Shown: piece by piece, positions 23,869 to 33,519 of the stretch | Numbering within the stretch: the first letter of the stretch is position 1 | How the letters are laid out: every line of letters starts with the position of its first letter | NCBI GenBank assembly: GCA_028692275.1 | Contig: JAQUXR010000002.1 | Span: 1 to 64,000, forward strand | Length of the DNA: 64,000 nucleotides | Reading direction: 5' to 3' | Source of the DNA: Frisingicoccus sp009929615 | GTDB lineage: Bacteria > Bacillota > Clostridia > Lachnospirales > Lachnospiraceae | Made by a program: the position numbers and the translations under genes | The notes under the pieces: generated by a model | What the model saw: only the letters and a program-made list of their open reading frames with translations | Database searches by the model: none | Told to the model about the DNA's origin: nothing

Positions 23869-26340
23869 CTATATTTCTACAGAAACCTTATCAAGATGCC
23901 AGATATCTCTGACATACTCTTCAATTGTCCGGTCTGAACTGAATTTACCTGAATTGGCTGTATTGAGCATTGCCATCTTTGCCCAATGGGCTTTATCCTG
24001 ATATGCTTTATTCACTCTGGCCTGAGCTTCTGCATATGAACGGAAATCTTTAAGGATGAAATACTGGTCTGCCCGTCCGTAGGATGGTGTCAGAAAAGAG
24101 GTGTAAATTTCCCGGAACATCTCGCCATCACCATTGCAGTAAGTTCCATCAATAAGCTGATCCATCACTTTTTTAATATCCGCATCATTCTGATAAATCT
24201 CCTGCGGATGATAGCCGCCATTCGCTTCATAGGCCATAACTTCTTCCGAAGTCATTCCGAAAATAAAAGCGTTTTCTGCCCCTACTTCTTCAACAATTTC
24301 CACATTGGCCCCATCCATAGTTCCAAGGGTTACTGCTCCATTCAGCATAAACTTCATATTTCCTGTACCGGAAGCTTCTTTGCTGGCAGTGGAAATCTGC
24401 TCGGATACATCGCTGGCTGCAAAAATAATCTCTGCATTGGATACCCGGTAATTTTCAATAAATACGACCTTAATCTTACCATTAATCGCCGGGTCATTGT
24501 TAATAACATCTGCTACCGTATTAATAAGCTTGATTGTTTCTTTCGCACGTTTGTATCCGGCAGCGGCTTTTGCACCGAAAATATATGTTGTCGGATAGAA
24601 ATCCATGTCCGGATTTGCCTTTAACTGATTATACACATACATAACATGCATAATATTTAAAAGCTGACGTTTATATTCATGCAACCGTTTTACCTGAACA
24701 TCAAAAATAGAATTCGGGTCCACTTCAATATGATTATGCTCCTGAATGTACTTCGCCAGACGCAGTTTGTTCTTATATTTTATATCCATGAACTCTTTTT
24801 GTGCTTTGGAATCATCTGCGTACTTTTCAATACCTTTGATTAAAGGCAGGTCTGTAATCCAGCCATCTGTACCAATCTTTTCCGTAACCCACTTTGCTAA
24901 CAGTGGATTTCCATGAAGAAGGAAACGTCGCTGAGTGATACCATTTGTCTTATTATTAAATTTCTCCGGCATCATTTCATAGAAATCTTTTAATTCACGT
25001 TTTTCCAAAATTTCAGTATGCAGACGAGCTACACCATTCACTGAAAATCCTGCAACAATAGCCATATTTGCCATTCGAACCTGACCTTCATATAAGATAG
25101 CCATATTCTGAACTTTACTGTACTGATTTGGATATAACTGTTCAACCTTCAAAAGGAAACGTCGATTGATTTCCTGTACAATCTGGTAAATTCTAGGAAG
25201 GAGACGCATGAATAAATCCACCGGCCATTTTTCCAGAGCCTCAGCCATAATTGTATGGTTCGTATAAGCACAGGTTTTTGATGTAATATCCCAGGCTTCA
25301 TCCCATTCCAGTCCCTCTTCGTCCATCAGGATACGAATTAACTCTGGAACCGCAACGGTTGGATGGGTATCGTTCAACTGAAAACATACCTTTTCCGGAA
25401 GCTTGCTTAAATCATCATGTTTTTCTTTATACTTCTGAATAGCCCGCTGAATACTGGCAGATACGAAAAAGTACTGCTGTTTCAAGCGGAGTTCTTTGCC
25501 GCTGTAGTGATTATCATTTGGATAAAGAACTTCAACAATGTTCTTTGCCAGATTCTCCTGTTCTACCGCATGAAGATAATCACCCTTGTCAAAAGATGCC
25601 AGATTAAATTCCTGAATCGGCTGTGCATCCCATATTCGAAGTGCATTAACAACGTTATTATTATAGCCAACAACCGGAATATCATAAGGAATTGCCTGAA
25701 CAGCATCATAGCCATCATGAATAAAACGATTTCTATTACGTTCATTATCCCATTCTATCCGTACATAGCCGCCGAATTTAACGGTCTGTACATATTCCGG
25801 ACGCTTCATCTCAAATGGATTGCCGTTTTCCAACCAGTTATCAGGCACTTCCACCTGATAACCATCCCGGATTTCCTGTTTAAACATACCATATTTATAG
25901 CGGATACCGCATCCATATACCGGATAATTCAATGTGGATAAAGATTCAATGAAGCAGGCTGCCAGACGACCCAAGCCGCCATTTCCAAGAGCTGCATCTG
26001 GTTCTTCGTCTTCAATAACATTGATATCAAGTCCTAATTCTTCAAGTGCTTCTGCCACTTCATCATAACAACAGAGATTAATAAGGTTATTACCCAATGC
26101 CCTGCCCATCAAAAATTCCATGGATAAATAATAGACATATTTTGGGTCCTTTTCTTTATAGGCTTTCTGGGTAGCCAGCCAATGATCAATAATCAAATCC
26201 TTAACTTCAAAGGCAACTGCCTGAAAAAGTTCCTGTTTCGTTGCTGTTTCCAAAGTCTTCCTATATAAAGACTTTAAATTATCCAGCACTTCTCTTTTAA
26301 AATATTCTTTGTCAAAGCCTTGGGATATATTCTTTTCCAA
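23869..26340 (-). CDS. glgP: Glycogen/starch phosphorylase
   Basis: PLP-dependent enzyme that releases glucose 1-phosphate from alpha-1,4-glucans. The 823-residue protein has the full family length, the N-terminal YYLSMEFLMGR and NDTHP motifs, and the PLP lysine in ASGTGNMKFMLNG within the C-terminal third. It starts with TTG at 26340, supported by GGAGGG 6-7 nt upstream. It lies 26 nt downstream of ileS with no terminator between, so at least part of its transcription should come from the ileS T-box leader. Confidence 0.96.
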   Translation of the reverse strand: MEKNISQGFDKEYFKREVLDNLKSLYRKTLETATKQELFQAVAFEVKDLIIDHWLATQKAYKEKDPKYVYYLSMEFLMGRALGNNLINLCCYDEVAEALEELGLDINVIEDEEPDAALGNGGLGRLAACFIESLSTLNYPVYGCGIRYKYGMFKQEIRDGYQVEVPDNWLENGNPFEMKRPEYVQTVKFGGYVRIEWDNERNRNRFIHDGYDAVQAIPYDIPVVGYNNNVVNALRIWDAQPIQEFNLASFDKGDYLHAVEQENLAKNIVEVLYPNDNHYSGKELRLKQQYFFVSASIQRAIQKYKEKHDDLSKLPEKVCFQLNDTHPTVAVPELIRILMDEEGLEWDEAWDITSKTCAYTNHTIMAEALEKWPVDLFMRLLPRIYQIVQEINRRFLLKVEQLYPNQYSKVQNMAILYEGQVRMANMAIVAGFSVNGVARLHTEILEKRELKDFYEMMPEKFNNKTNGITQRRFLLHGNPLLAKWVTEKIGTDGWITDLPLIKGIEKYADDSKAQKEFMDIKYKNKLRLAKYIQEHNHIEVDPNSIFDVQVKRLHEYKRQLLNIMHVMYVYNQLKANPDMDFYPTTYIFGAKAAAGYKRAKETIKLINTVADVINNDPAINGKIKVVFIENYRVSNAEIIFAASDVSEQISTASKEASGTGNMKFMLNGAVTLGTMDGANVEIVEEVGAENAFIFGMTSEEVMAYEANGGYHPQEIYQNDADIKKVMDQLIDGTYCNGDGEMFREIYTSFLTPSYGRADQYFILKDFRSYAEAQARVNKAYQDKAHWAKMAMLNTANSGKFSSDRTIEEYVRDIWHLDKVSVEI

Positions 26341-26366
26341 TCGATTCCCTCCATTACTCTAGGGGC

Positions 26367-29300
26367 TTACGCTTTTTTCACGCCCATAGTCACTGTTTCA
26401 CCATTAATGTTCCACTCTTTGACATAGCCGTCCGTATTGCCAAATACTACATCTTCTGCCAGTACATCTGTCTTAACTTCTTCTGCATTTTTTTCAATGA
26501 TTGCTTTAAGTTTATCATTTCCTGTCATAGAAAGATAGATATGATCTGTAACTTCAAAATCTGCTTCCTTACGCATGGTCTGAACTTTAGAAATAATCTC
26601 GCGGACAAAACCTTCTTCAATTAATTCGTCAGTCAGCTGAGTATCCAGGACTACCGTTACATTCTTATCTGTAACTGTTACGTATCCTTCTGTCTGAGCA
26701 GAATCAATAAGTAAATCCTCTTCCAGAAGTTCCGCTGTTTCACCATTGATATTCAAAGTCAGATGGCCTTCTGCTTTCAACTCTGCCATAGCCTTATTAC
26801 CATCAATGCTGGCAAGGGCCTGTTTAATACCACCGAGAAGTTTTCCGTATTTTGGTCCAACGGTACGAAGCTGCGGTTTGAAAGTGTAAGAAGTAAAGGC
26901 ACTTACATCCTCTGCAAATTCCATAGTCTTAACATTCAGCTCGTCTTCAACGATTTCCTGATAGAATTCCGGAAGAACTTTTTCTGCTTTCACATACATC
27001 TTGCCGATTGGCTGACGATTTTTGATATTCGCCATATTTCTACATGCACGTCCGGCAACAACAATCTGCAGAACAACTTCCATATTTGCTTCCAGTTCTT
27101 CATCAATAAAGGCTTCATTCTCTTCTGGGAAATCGCACAGATGAACACTTTCCGGAGCATTCTTATCTACATTGCACACCAGATTCTGATAGATATCTTC
27201 AGTCATGAATGGAATCATCGGTGCTGCCACTTTAGCAACGGTAACCAATGCTGTATATAATGTCATGTAAGCATTAATCTTATCCTGTGGCATCTCTTTT
27301 GCCCAGAAACGTTCTCTGCTTCGACGAACATACCAGTTACTCATATCATCTACGAACTCCTGAAGTGCACGGGCTGCTTCCGGAATCTTATAGCTTCCCA
27401 GATCATCATCCACTGTCTTAATCAGGGTATTCAGACGGGACAACAGCCATTTATCCATAATGGATAATTTATCATATTCCAATGTGTATTCGGATGGATT
27501 AAATTCATCAATATTCGCATACAGCACGAAAAATGCATAGGTATTCCACAGCGTACCCATAAATTTACGCTGGCCTTCCATAACGGCCTTGCCGTGGAAA
27601 CGATTTGGCAGCCAAGGCGCTGAGTTTACATAAAAATACCAACGAATGGCATCTGCACCATAAGTATTCAGTGCATCAAATGGATCCACTGCATTTCCTT
27701 TGGACTTACTCATCTTCTGTCCGTTTTCATCCTGAACATGGCCCAAAACGATAACATTTTTATATGGAGCCTCATTAAAGAGCAGGGTTGAAATAGCCAG
27801 TAATGAATAGAACCAACCTCTGGTCTGGTCTACCGCTTCTGAAATAAAGTCCGCCGGGAACTGAGCCTTAAATACGTCTTCATTTTCAAATGGATAATGA
27901 TGCTGTGCAAAAGGCATGGAACCTGAATCGAACCAGCAGTCAATAACTTCCGGCACACGTTTCATGGATTTTCCACATTCCGGACAGATGATTTCAATTT
28001 CATCGATATATGGGCGGTGAAGTTCTACGGTCTTCGCTGCTTCATTGCCACTCATCTCAACCAATTCCTGACGGCTTCCGATAGAGTGCTGATGTCCACA
28101 TTCACATTCCCAGATATTTAAAGGTGTTCCCCAATAACGGTTACGGCTGATTCCCCAGTCCTGAACATTTTCAAGCCAGTCACCAAAACGGCCTTTACCA
28201 ATACTTTCCGGAATCCAGTTAATCGTGTTATTATTGCGAATCAGGTCGTCTTTGACTTCTGTCATTTTAATAAACCAGGATTCTCTTGCATAATAAATCA
28301 GTGGTGTATCACATCTCCAGCAATGTGGGTAACTATGCTCAAACTTCGGAGCATCGTATAATAAACCTCTGTTTTTCAAATCATCTAAAATCATTGGGTC
28401 AGCTTTTTTAACAAATGTCCCTGCAAAAGGTGCATCTTCAGACATATTACCTTTAGCATCAACCAGCTGAACAAATGGCATATCATATCTGCGGCCAACA
28501 CGGGCATCATCTTCACCAAAGGCTGGTGCCTGATGAACAACACCTGTACCGTCATTTAATGATACATACTCATCACAAAGTACGAAGAAGGCTTTCTTCT
28601 TCTGTTTTGCGGCAATTTTAGCGGCTGCATCATATAAAGGTTCATACTCTTTATATTCCAGTTCTTTTCCTTTAAAGGTAGCCAATACTTCATAAGCCGG
28701 AGCTTCCTCTGTTTTTAATTTTCCAAGAACTGTATCCAGAAGAGCTTCTGCCATATAGTAAGTATAACCATCTGCAGCTTTAACTTTCGCATAAACTTCA
28801 TCTGCATTTACACAAAGTGCAACATTCGAAGGCAGTGTCCAAGGTGTTGTTGTCCATGCCAGAATATAAGCATCTTCATCTTTGACTTTAAAGCGAACAA
28901 TAGCGGAACGTTCCTTAACATCTTTATAGCCCTGAGCAACCTCCTGGGCAGACAATGGTGTTCCACAACGCGGGCAATACGGTACAACCTTAAAGCCTTT
29001 ATATAAAAGGCCTTTTTCCCAAATCTGGTTCAATGCCCACCATTCGGATTCAATATAATCATCATTGTAAGTTACATATGGATGTTCCATATCCGCCCAG
29101 AAACCAACTGTACCGGAAAAATCTTCCCACATACCTTTGTATTTCCAGACACTCTCTTTACATTTATCAATAAATGGAATCAGACCATACTCTTCAATCT
29201 GGTCTTTTCCGTCTAATCCAAGAAGCTTCTCAACTTCCAGCTCTACAGGCAGACCATGGGTATCCCAACCGGCCTTTCTAGGCACCTGATAGCCCTTCAT

Positions 29301-29519
29301 TGTTCTGTATCTTGGAATCATATCCTTAATAACACGGGTCAGAACGTGACCAATGTGTGGTTTTCCATTCGCAGTCGGCGGTCCATCATAAAATGTATAT
29401 TCCGGTGCTTTCTTGCGGGAATCAATACTTTTTTTGAAAATTTCTCTTTCCTTCCAGAATTTCTCAGTATTTTTCTCTCTGTCCACAAAGTTCATATTCG
29501 TAGAAACTTTATCGTACAC
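26367..29519 (-). CDS. ileS: Isoleucyl-tRNA synthetase, type 2-like
   Basis: Class I synthetase of 1050 residues. Seen: HIGH in PPTANGKPHIGHVL near residue 55, an editing domain with WTTTPWTLPSN near 225, KMSKS in KMSKSKGN near 600, and cysteine pairs (CPRC near 184, CECGH and CPEC around 477-518). The length and the FYDGPPTANGKPHIGH form belong to the longer type 2 branch common in clostridia rather than the 920-residue type 1. It starts with GTG at 29519, 7 nt after GGAGG; the first ATG, eight codons later, has no such site. Expression is governed by the T-box leader upstream. Confidence 0.95.
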   Translation of the reverse strand: MYDKVSTNMNFVDREKNTEKFWKEREIFKKSIDSRKKAPEYTFYDGPPTANGKPHIGHVLTRVIKDMIPRYRTMKGYQVPRKAGWDTHGLPVELEVEKLLGLDGKDQIEEYGLIPFIDKCKESVWKYKGMWEDFSGTVGFWADMEHPYVTYNDDYIESEWWALNQIWEKGLLYKGFKVVPYCPRCGTPLSAQEVAQGYKDVKERSAIVRFKVKDEDAYILAWTTTPWTLPSNVALCVNADEVYAKVKAADGYTYYMAEALLDTVLGKLKTEEAPAYEVLATFKGKELEYKEYEPLYDAAAKIAAKQKKKAFFVLCDEYVSLNDGTGVVHQAPAFGEDDARVGRRYDMPFVQLVDAKGNMSEDAPFAGTFVKKADPMILDDLKNRGLLYDAPKFEHSYPHCWRCDTPLIYYARESWFIKMTEVKDDLIRNNNTINWIPESIGKGRFGDWLENVQDWGISRNRYWGTPLNIWECECGHQHSIGSRQELVEMSGNEAAKTVELHRPYIDEIEIICPECGKSMKRVPEVIDCWFDSGSMPFAQHHYPFENEDVFKAQFPADFISEAVDQTRGWFYSLLAISTLLFNEAPYKNVIVLGHVQDENGQKMSKSKGNAVDPFDALNTYGADAIRWYFYVNSAPWLPNRFHGKAVMEGQRKFMGTLWNTYAFFVLYANIDEFNPSEYTLEYDKLSIMDKWLLSRLNTLIKTVDDDLGSYKIPEAARALQEFVDDMSNWYVRRSRERFWAKEMPQDKINAYMTLYTALVTVAKVAAPMIPFMTEDIYQNLVCNVDKNAPESVHLCDFPEENEAFIDEELEANMEVVLQIVVAGRACRNMANIKNRQPIGKMYVKAEKVLPEFYQEIVEDELNVKTMEFAEDVSAFTSYTFKPQLRTVGPKYGKLLGGIKQALASIDGNKAMAELKAEGHLTLNINGETAELLEEDLLIDSAQTEGYVTVTDKNVTVVLDTQLTDELIEEGFVREIISKVQTMRKEADFEVTDHIYLSMTGNDKLKAIIEKNAEEVKTDVLAEDVVFGNTDGYVKEWNINGETVTMGVKKA

Positions 29520-29570
29520 AATAATTCCTCCATTCTTTCTTCTATCTCATTTCGTTCATTGTCAGCACAG

Positions 29571-29801
29571 AAAAGGCCTCCACCGCAAAGGATGAAAGCC
29601 CGAAAACATTCATTATACCACCTGTGCAACATACCATCATATGCCCTCTCGATAACGGCGAAATGCCGGCTCCCCTACTGTTCTTTCAGTTCGCAACTCC
29701 GGAGTGATTTTCAACTTCACATTACTGATATCCGGCTCACACCCTCCCGGACTCGCTGAAACGCTTCTTGTGAATCTACTGTCTCCATCTTCGTTTTTGC
29801 A
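29571..29801 (-). promoter_or_regulatory. T-box leader specific for tRNA-Ile
   Basis: Reading the minus strand: a Stem I region starting with an AGTAGA element, a specifier loop with ATC (29708-29706) followed by A, the antiterminator element ACAGGTGGTATAA (around 29616-29627) whose TGGT can pair with the tRNA ACCA end, and an intrinsic terminator (29600-29575, GGCTTTCA...GGAGGCC, then TTTT). Uncharged tRNA-Ile should stabilise the antiterminator and raise ileS expression. The T-box element deviates from the common AGGGTGGNACCGCG. Confidence 0.88.
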
Positions 29802-29807
29802 TTCTTA

Positions 29808-29836
29808 ATCATATTATATATTTTTTCGACTGTCAA
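29808..29836 (-). promoter_or_regulatory. ileS promoter
   Basis: Minus strand: TTGACA (29836-29831), 17-nt spacer, TATGAT (29813-29808). Near-consensus vegetative promoter feeding the T-box leader. Confidence 0.8.
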
Positions 29837-29905
29837 CTCTATTTCTTACCAAAGTCTTAAAATTGCTTCTTTTCGCTGCCATCCCTATATTCACCGGGCT
29901 TTTTA

Positions 29906-29914
29906 TGATATACT
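29906..29914 (+). promoter_or_regulatory. Extended -10 promoter of the efflux operon
   Basis: TGATATACT (TG at 29906-29907, TATACT at 29909-29914), about 60 nt before the first adaptor gene. No clear -35. No palindrome or riboswitch was seen between it and the gene. Confidence 0.5.
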
Positions 29915-29976
29915 TTATTTTGTATGACAATCATTTAAGCAACACAACATATATATATAAATTTGGAGGATAAATC

Positions 29977-31260
29977 ATGACCAACCTGACCAAAAAGAAA
30001 AAAATACTCTTTATTATCGGCGGAGCCGTCCTGCTTCTGGCCATCCTGATTGGCATCTGGCATTTCTTTTTTAGAAAATCCGATAAAGCCGATTCAGGCA
30101 ATGAGGTTTACACGACATCCATTGCCCTTTTGACAGCCAGTACCTCCGGTGCTTCCAACCGTTTTGCCGGTGTTGTTGAACCCCAGCAGACTATAAAGAT
30201 TCAAAAAGCCACGGACCGTAAGATTAAAGAGGTTTTTGTCAAAGAGGGGGATACGGTCATAAAAGGGGCTCCTTTATTCTCCTATGATACAGATGAAACT
30301 CAGATGAAATTAAGTGAAGCTGAGTTGGAACTTGAACGTATTACCGGTGAGATATCTACGCTTTACGGCCAGATTGAAATGCTGGAAAAAGAAAAGGCCA
30401 AGGCTCCGGAAAGTGAAGCATTTTCCTACACAACTCAGATTCTCACTGCACAGAACGATGCTAAACGTGCCGAATATAACCAAAAGAGTAAATCCGTTGA
30501 GATTGAGCAGATTCGCAAATCTCTCCAGAATGCCACAGTTACCAGCGATATTGACGGTGTTGTTAAGAGCATTAACGATGGCACAACTCAAAGTTATGAT
30601 GGCAGTACAGACTCTTCATATATGACCATTCTTTCCAATAAAGAATACCGAATTAAAGGTAAAATCAACGAGCAGAACATGGCCTCCATCACAACAGGAC
30701 AGCCTATGTTAATCCACTCCAGAACCGATGACACACTGGTATGGACCGGAACCGTAACAGAAGTCGATACAGAGAACCCGGTAAGCAATAACAACTCTAA
30801 TATGTATATGTCCGGAAGTACCGATACGAATACGACGTCATCCTCTTATAATTTCTATGTGGAAATTGAAGCAAACGCACCATTAATGCTGGGACAGCAT
30901 GTTTTCATGGAACCGGATATGGGCCAAACCGAAATCAAAGAAGGACTCTGGCTTCCTTCCTACTATCTTGTCATTGACGGCAACGATGCCTATGTGTGGG
31001 TAGCCGGAAAGAAAGACAAACTGGAAAAACGTAAAATTACAACGGGTGAACATGATGAAGCGATGGATGAATATCAAATCACCTCCGGATTAAGCACCGA
31101 CGATTATATCGCATTTCCTGACGATACCTTAAGTGCCGGTATGCCATGTATAAAAGACGCGGGTATGTCCTCCGGCATGTCCGGCGGCGAAGATGTCTCC
31201 GGCATGGGAGGCGCCTCTTATGAAGGAGAAATCTCAGTGATGGAGGAAACTGCCCAATGA
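29977..31260 (+). CDS. HlyD/MacA-type efflux adaptor 1
   Basis: 427 residues: an uncleaved N-terminal membrane anchor (about 10-28), a barrel-lipoyl segment (VEPQQTIKIQKATDRKIKEVFVKEGDTVIKGAPLFSYD), a coiled-coil hairpin (about 110-165), the second lipoyl half (ATVTSDIDGVVKSIN) and beta-barrel/membrane-proximal parts. The last 45 residues are rich in Met, Gly and Ser (SSGMSGGEDVSGMGG). Such adaptors work with MacB-type ABC pumps; in a Gram-positive host it would sit outside the membrane. The stop overlaps the ATPase start (ATGA). Confidence 0.88.
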   Translation: MTNLTKKKKILFIIGGAVLLLAILIGIWHFFFRKSDKADSGNEVYTTSIALLTASTSGASNRFAGVVEPQQTIKIQKATDRKIKEVFVKEGDTVIKGAPLFSYDTDETQMKLSEAELELERITGEISTLYGQIEMLEKEKAKAPESEAFSYTTQILTAQNDAKRAEYNQKSKSVEIEQIRKSLQNATVTSDIDGVVKSINDGTTQSYDGSTDSSYMTILSNKEYRIKGKINEQNMASITTGQPMLIHSRTDDTLVWTGTVTEVDTENPVSNNNSNMYMSGSTDTNTTSSSYNFYVEIEANAPLMLGQHVFMEPDMGQTEIKEGLWLPSYYLVIDGNDAYVWVAGKKDKLEKRKITTGEHDEAMDEYQITSGLSTDDYIAFPDDTLSAGMPCIKDAGMSSGMSGGEDVSGMGGASYEGEISVMEETAQ

Positions 31261-31940
31261 TTCTTGAATTAAATCATATTTACAAAGATTATATGCAGGG
31301 TAATATGGAAGTTCACATTTTAAAGGATGTCTGCCTTTCTGTAGAAAAAGGTGAATATCTTGCCATTATGGGGCCTTCCGGTTCCGGCAAGACAACCTTA
31401 ATGAACATCATTGGCTGCCTTGACAAGCCCACTTCCGGTTCTTACAGCCTGAACGGCGAAGATGTTCTTTCCTATTCGGACAATGAACTGTCTGATACGC
31501 GCCTTTATAATATTGGCTTTGTTTTTCAAAGTTTCCATCTGCTCCCGAAACAGAGTGCCCTGGAAAATGTCTACCTGCCGCTGATTTATGCCGGTGTATC
31601 AAAAAAGGAACGCACCGAATTGGCGACAGAGGCTTTGGAACGGGTTGGTTTAGGAGATCGTCTGAACTTTCAGCCAACACAGCTTTCCGGCGGTCAGCAG
31701 CAGCGTGTTGCCATCGCCAGAGCTATTGTAAATCATCCTGCCATTCTTCTTGCAGATGAACCAACGGGTGCTTTAGACAGTCAGTCCGGTGAACAGGTTA
31801 TGGAACTTTTTCAAAAGCTCAATGATGAGGGCATAACAATTATTATGATTACCCATGATGCAGATATTGCCGCCCATGCCAAACGCCAGGCAATCATCCG
31901 GGATGGCATTTTAACCGAAGGAAGGGAGGATGAGGCATGA
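31257..31940 (+). CDS. MacB/LolD-type ABC transporter ATPase
   Basis: 227-residue ATPase. Walker A GPSGSGKTT near residue 40, signature LSGGQQQRVAIARAI near 143, Walker B ILLADEPTGALD, H-loop MITHD. The sequence belongs to the class that powers MacB/FtsX-type permeases in export or mechanotransmission rather than import. It overlaps the genes on both sides by 4 nt, so the operon is tightly coupled. Confidence 0.94.
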   Translation: MILELNHIYKDYMQGNMEVHILKDVCLSVEKGEYLAIMGPSGSGKTTLMNIIGCLDKPTSGSYSLNGEDVLSYSDNELSDTRLYNIGFVFQSFHLLPKQSALENVYLPLIYAGVSKKERTELATEALERVGLGDRLNFQPTQLSGGQQQRVAIARAIVNHPAILLADEPTGALDSQSGEQVMELFQKLNDEGITIIMITHDADIAAHAKRQAIIRDGILTEGREDEA

Positions 31941-33505
31941 AAAAACCTTTAGTAATCGCTGTCAGCCTTGTGGCTGCCCTCGGTCTGATTGGTGGAGGCG
32001 CGGGAATCTACAACCTTGTAAAAAATGCCAATACCACCGTAGATGTGACATCCGTCTCCCTGATGTCGATTCCCTATTTCGGCGAAGAAAATTCCTCTTC
32101 CGGCATTGTGACCACAAATTTAACCCAGGATGTTTACATCACAGAATCTCAGGTTATTCAGGAGGTTCTTGTCAAAGAAGGGGATACCGTTTCTGTAGGC
32201 ACACCTTTAATGACTATGGACAACACCTTGGCTAACCTGGACCTGGAAATGCAGGCACTGTCCATTGATAATATAGATATTCAGATAGCTGCTGCCAATC
32301 GGGATGTGGAACTGCTGCAAAATGCAGTCATTGGTGTCCCTCAGTCAGAGGATTCCGGTGGTACCGTTTCTATAGGAAAGAATGACTCGACACTTCTGTC
32401 CTCCTCCGGAAAGTTTACAGCCGACCCGGACGCCATTGTTGACCGTCTGGACGAAAAAACAATTTTATTTTTAAAAGAAGGCACCCGGAATATCTATACG
32501 GTAAAATGCTCACCGGAAACTATAATTACGCCTGAGTTTTTATACCGCCTCAAAGGTCTTGATCCTGTTACCGGTCAAAAAGTTTCCGAGCCGATTGTTG
32601 TTTTTCTTCAGATTCCTTCTATTAATAAGCGAATTTATCTGGATGGCTATACCTTTGAAATTCCTTCAGATTTTCACGAGATGACATTAAATGAATTCAT
32701 GTATGCTTATAATGTCCAGGTATCTGATATGGGTTCGGACACCTCATCCGGCCCAAATCCCTACGATGGAATTACTTCTGAAGAACGGGATAAACAATTA
32801 ACTGAAAAAAGAAATAAACTTAAATCGTTGGATATCGACCGACGTGAAGCTGTTTTGAAATATGAAAAAATGCGTAAAGACGTTGCTGATGCCACTATCC
32901 TAAGTACCGTTAACGGCCAGGTCAAAGCTGTCGGTGACCCCGAAAAAGCCATCGATGCCACCACACCTTTTATCACTGTAACAAGTCAGGATGGCTTCTA
33001 CCTCAAAGGTACCGTCAATGAACTTAAGCTGACTTCTATAGATATCGGTCAGAGTGTGACCATCACCAATGCCGAAACCGGCACCACTGCAACTGCAGAA
33101 ATCACTTCCATCTCCGACTATCCGGTGTCCGACAGTTCCATGTCCTATGGCATGAACCCAAATACATCGAATTATCCATTTACGGCGGTCATTTCCGATG
33201 CCAGTGGCTTTAAGAATAATCAATCTGTAAGTGTAAATATTATCAGCAGTGGCGATGGCTCAAGTTCTTCTATTTATATTCCCCGCTCCTATATCCGCGA
33301 GGATAATGGCGAATACTATGTATTTATCGCCGACGAAAAAGGCCGTCTCAAGAAACAGCCGATTGAAGCCGGAGCCGTTCTCTATGGTTATTATCAGGAA
33401 GTCAAAAACGGCCTTACTGCGGAAGACCTAATCGCCTTCCCTTATGGAAAAAATGTTAAAGAGGGTATCAAAACGAACGAAACTGATTCCCCTGTCTTAT
33501 ATTAA
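31937..33505 (+). CDS. HlyD/MacA-type efflux adaptor 2
   Basis: 522 residues with an N-terminal anchor (about 5-24), the lipoyl half VIQEVLVKEGDTVSVGTPLMTMD near 75, an unusually long insert (about 120-280) where the coiled-coil hairpin is interrupted, the second lipoyl half ATILSTVNGQVKAVGD near 318, and a C-terminal barrel (SIYIPRSYIREDNGEYYVFIADEKGRLKKQPIEAGA). It is only distantly similar to adaptor 1. Two different adaptors flanking one ATPase gene suggests a mixed adaptor ring or two substrate routes. Confidence 0.85.
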   Translation: MKKPLVIAVSLVAALGLIGGGAGIYNLVKNANTTVDVTSVSLMSIPYFGEENSSSGIVTTNLTQDVYITESQVIQEVLVKEGDTVSVGTPLMTMDNTLANLDLEMQALSIDNIDIQIAAANRDVELLQNAVIGVPQSEDSGGTVSIGKNDSTLLSSSGKFTADPDAIVDRLDEKTILFLKEGTRNIYTVKCSPETIITPEFLYRLKGLDPVTGQKVSEPIVVFLQIPSINKRIYLDGYTFEIPSDFHEMTLNEFMYAYNVQVSDMGSDTSSGPNPYDGITSEERDKQLTEKRNKLKSLDIDRREAVLKYEKMRKDVADATILSTVNGQVKAVGDPEKAIDATTPFITVTSQDGFYLKGTVNELKLTSIDIGQSVTITNAETGTTATAEITSISDYPVSDSSMSYGMNPNTSNYPFTAVISDASGFKNNQSVSVNIISSGDGSSSSIYIPRSYIREDNGEYYVFIADEKGRLKKQPIEAGAVLYGYYQEVKNGLTAEDLIAFPYGKNVKEGIKTNETDSPVLY

Positions 33506-33519
33506 AGGAGGCCCCGATT

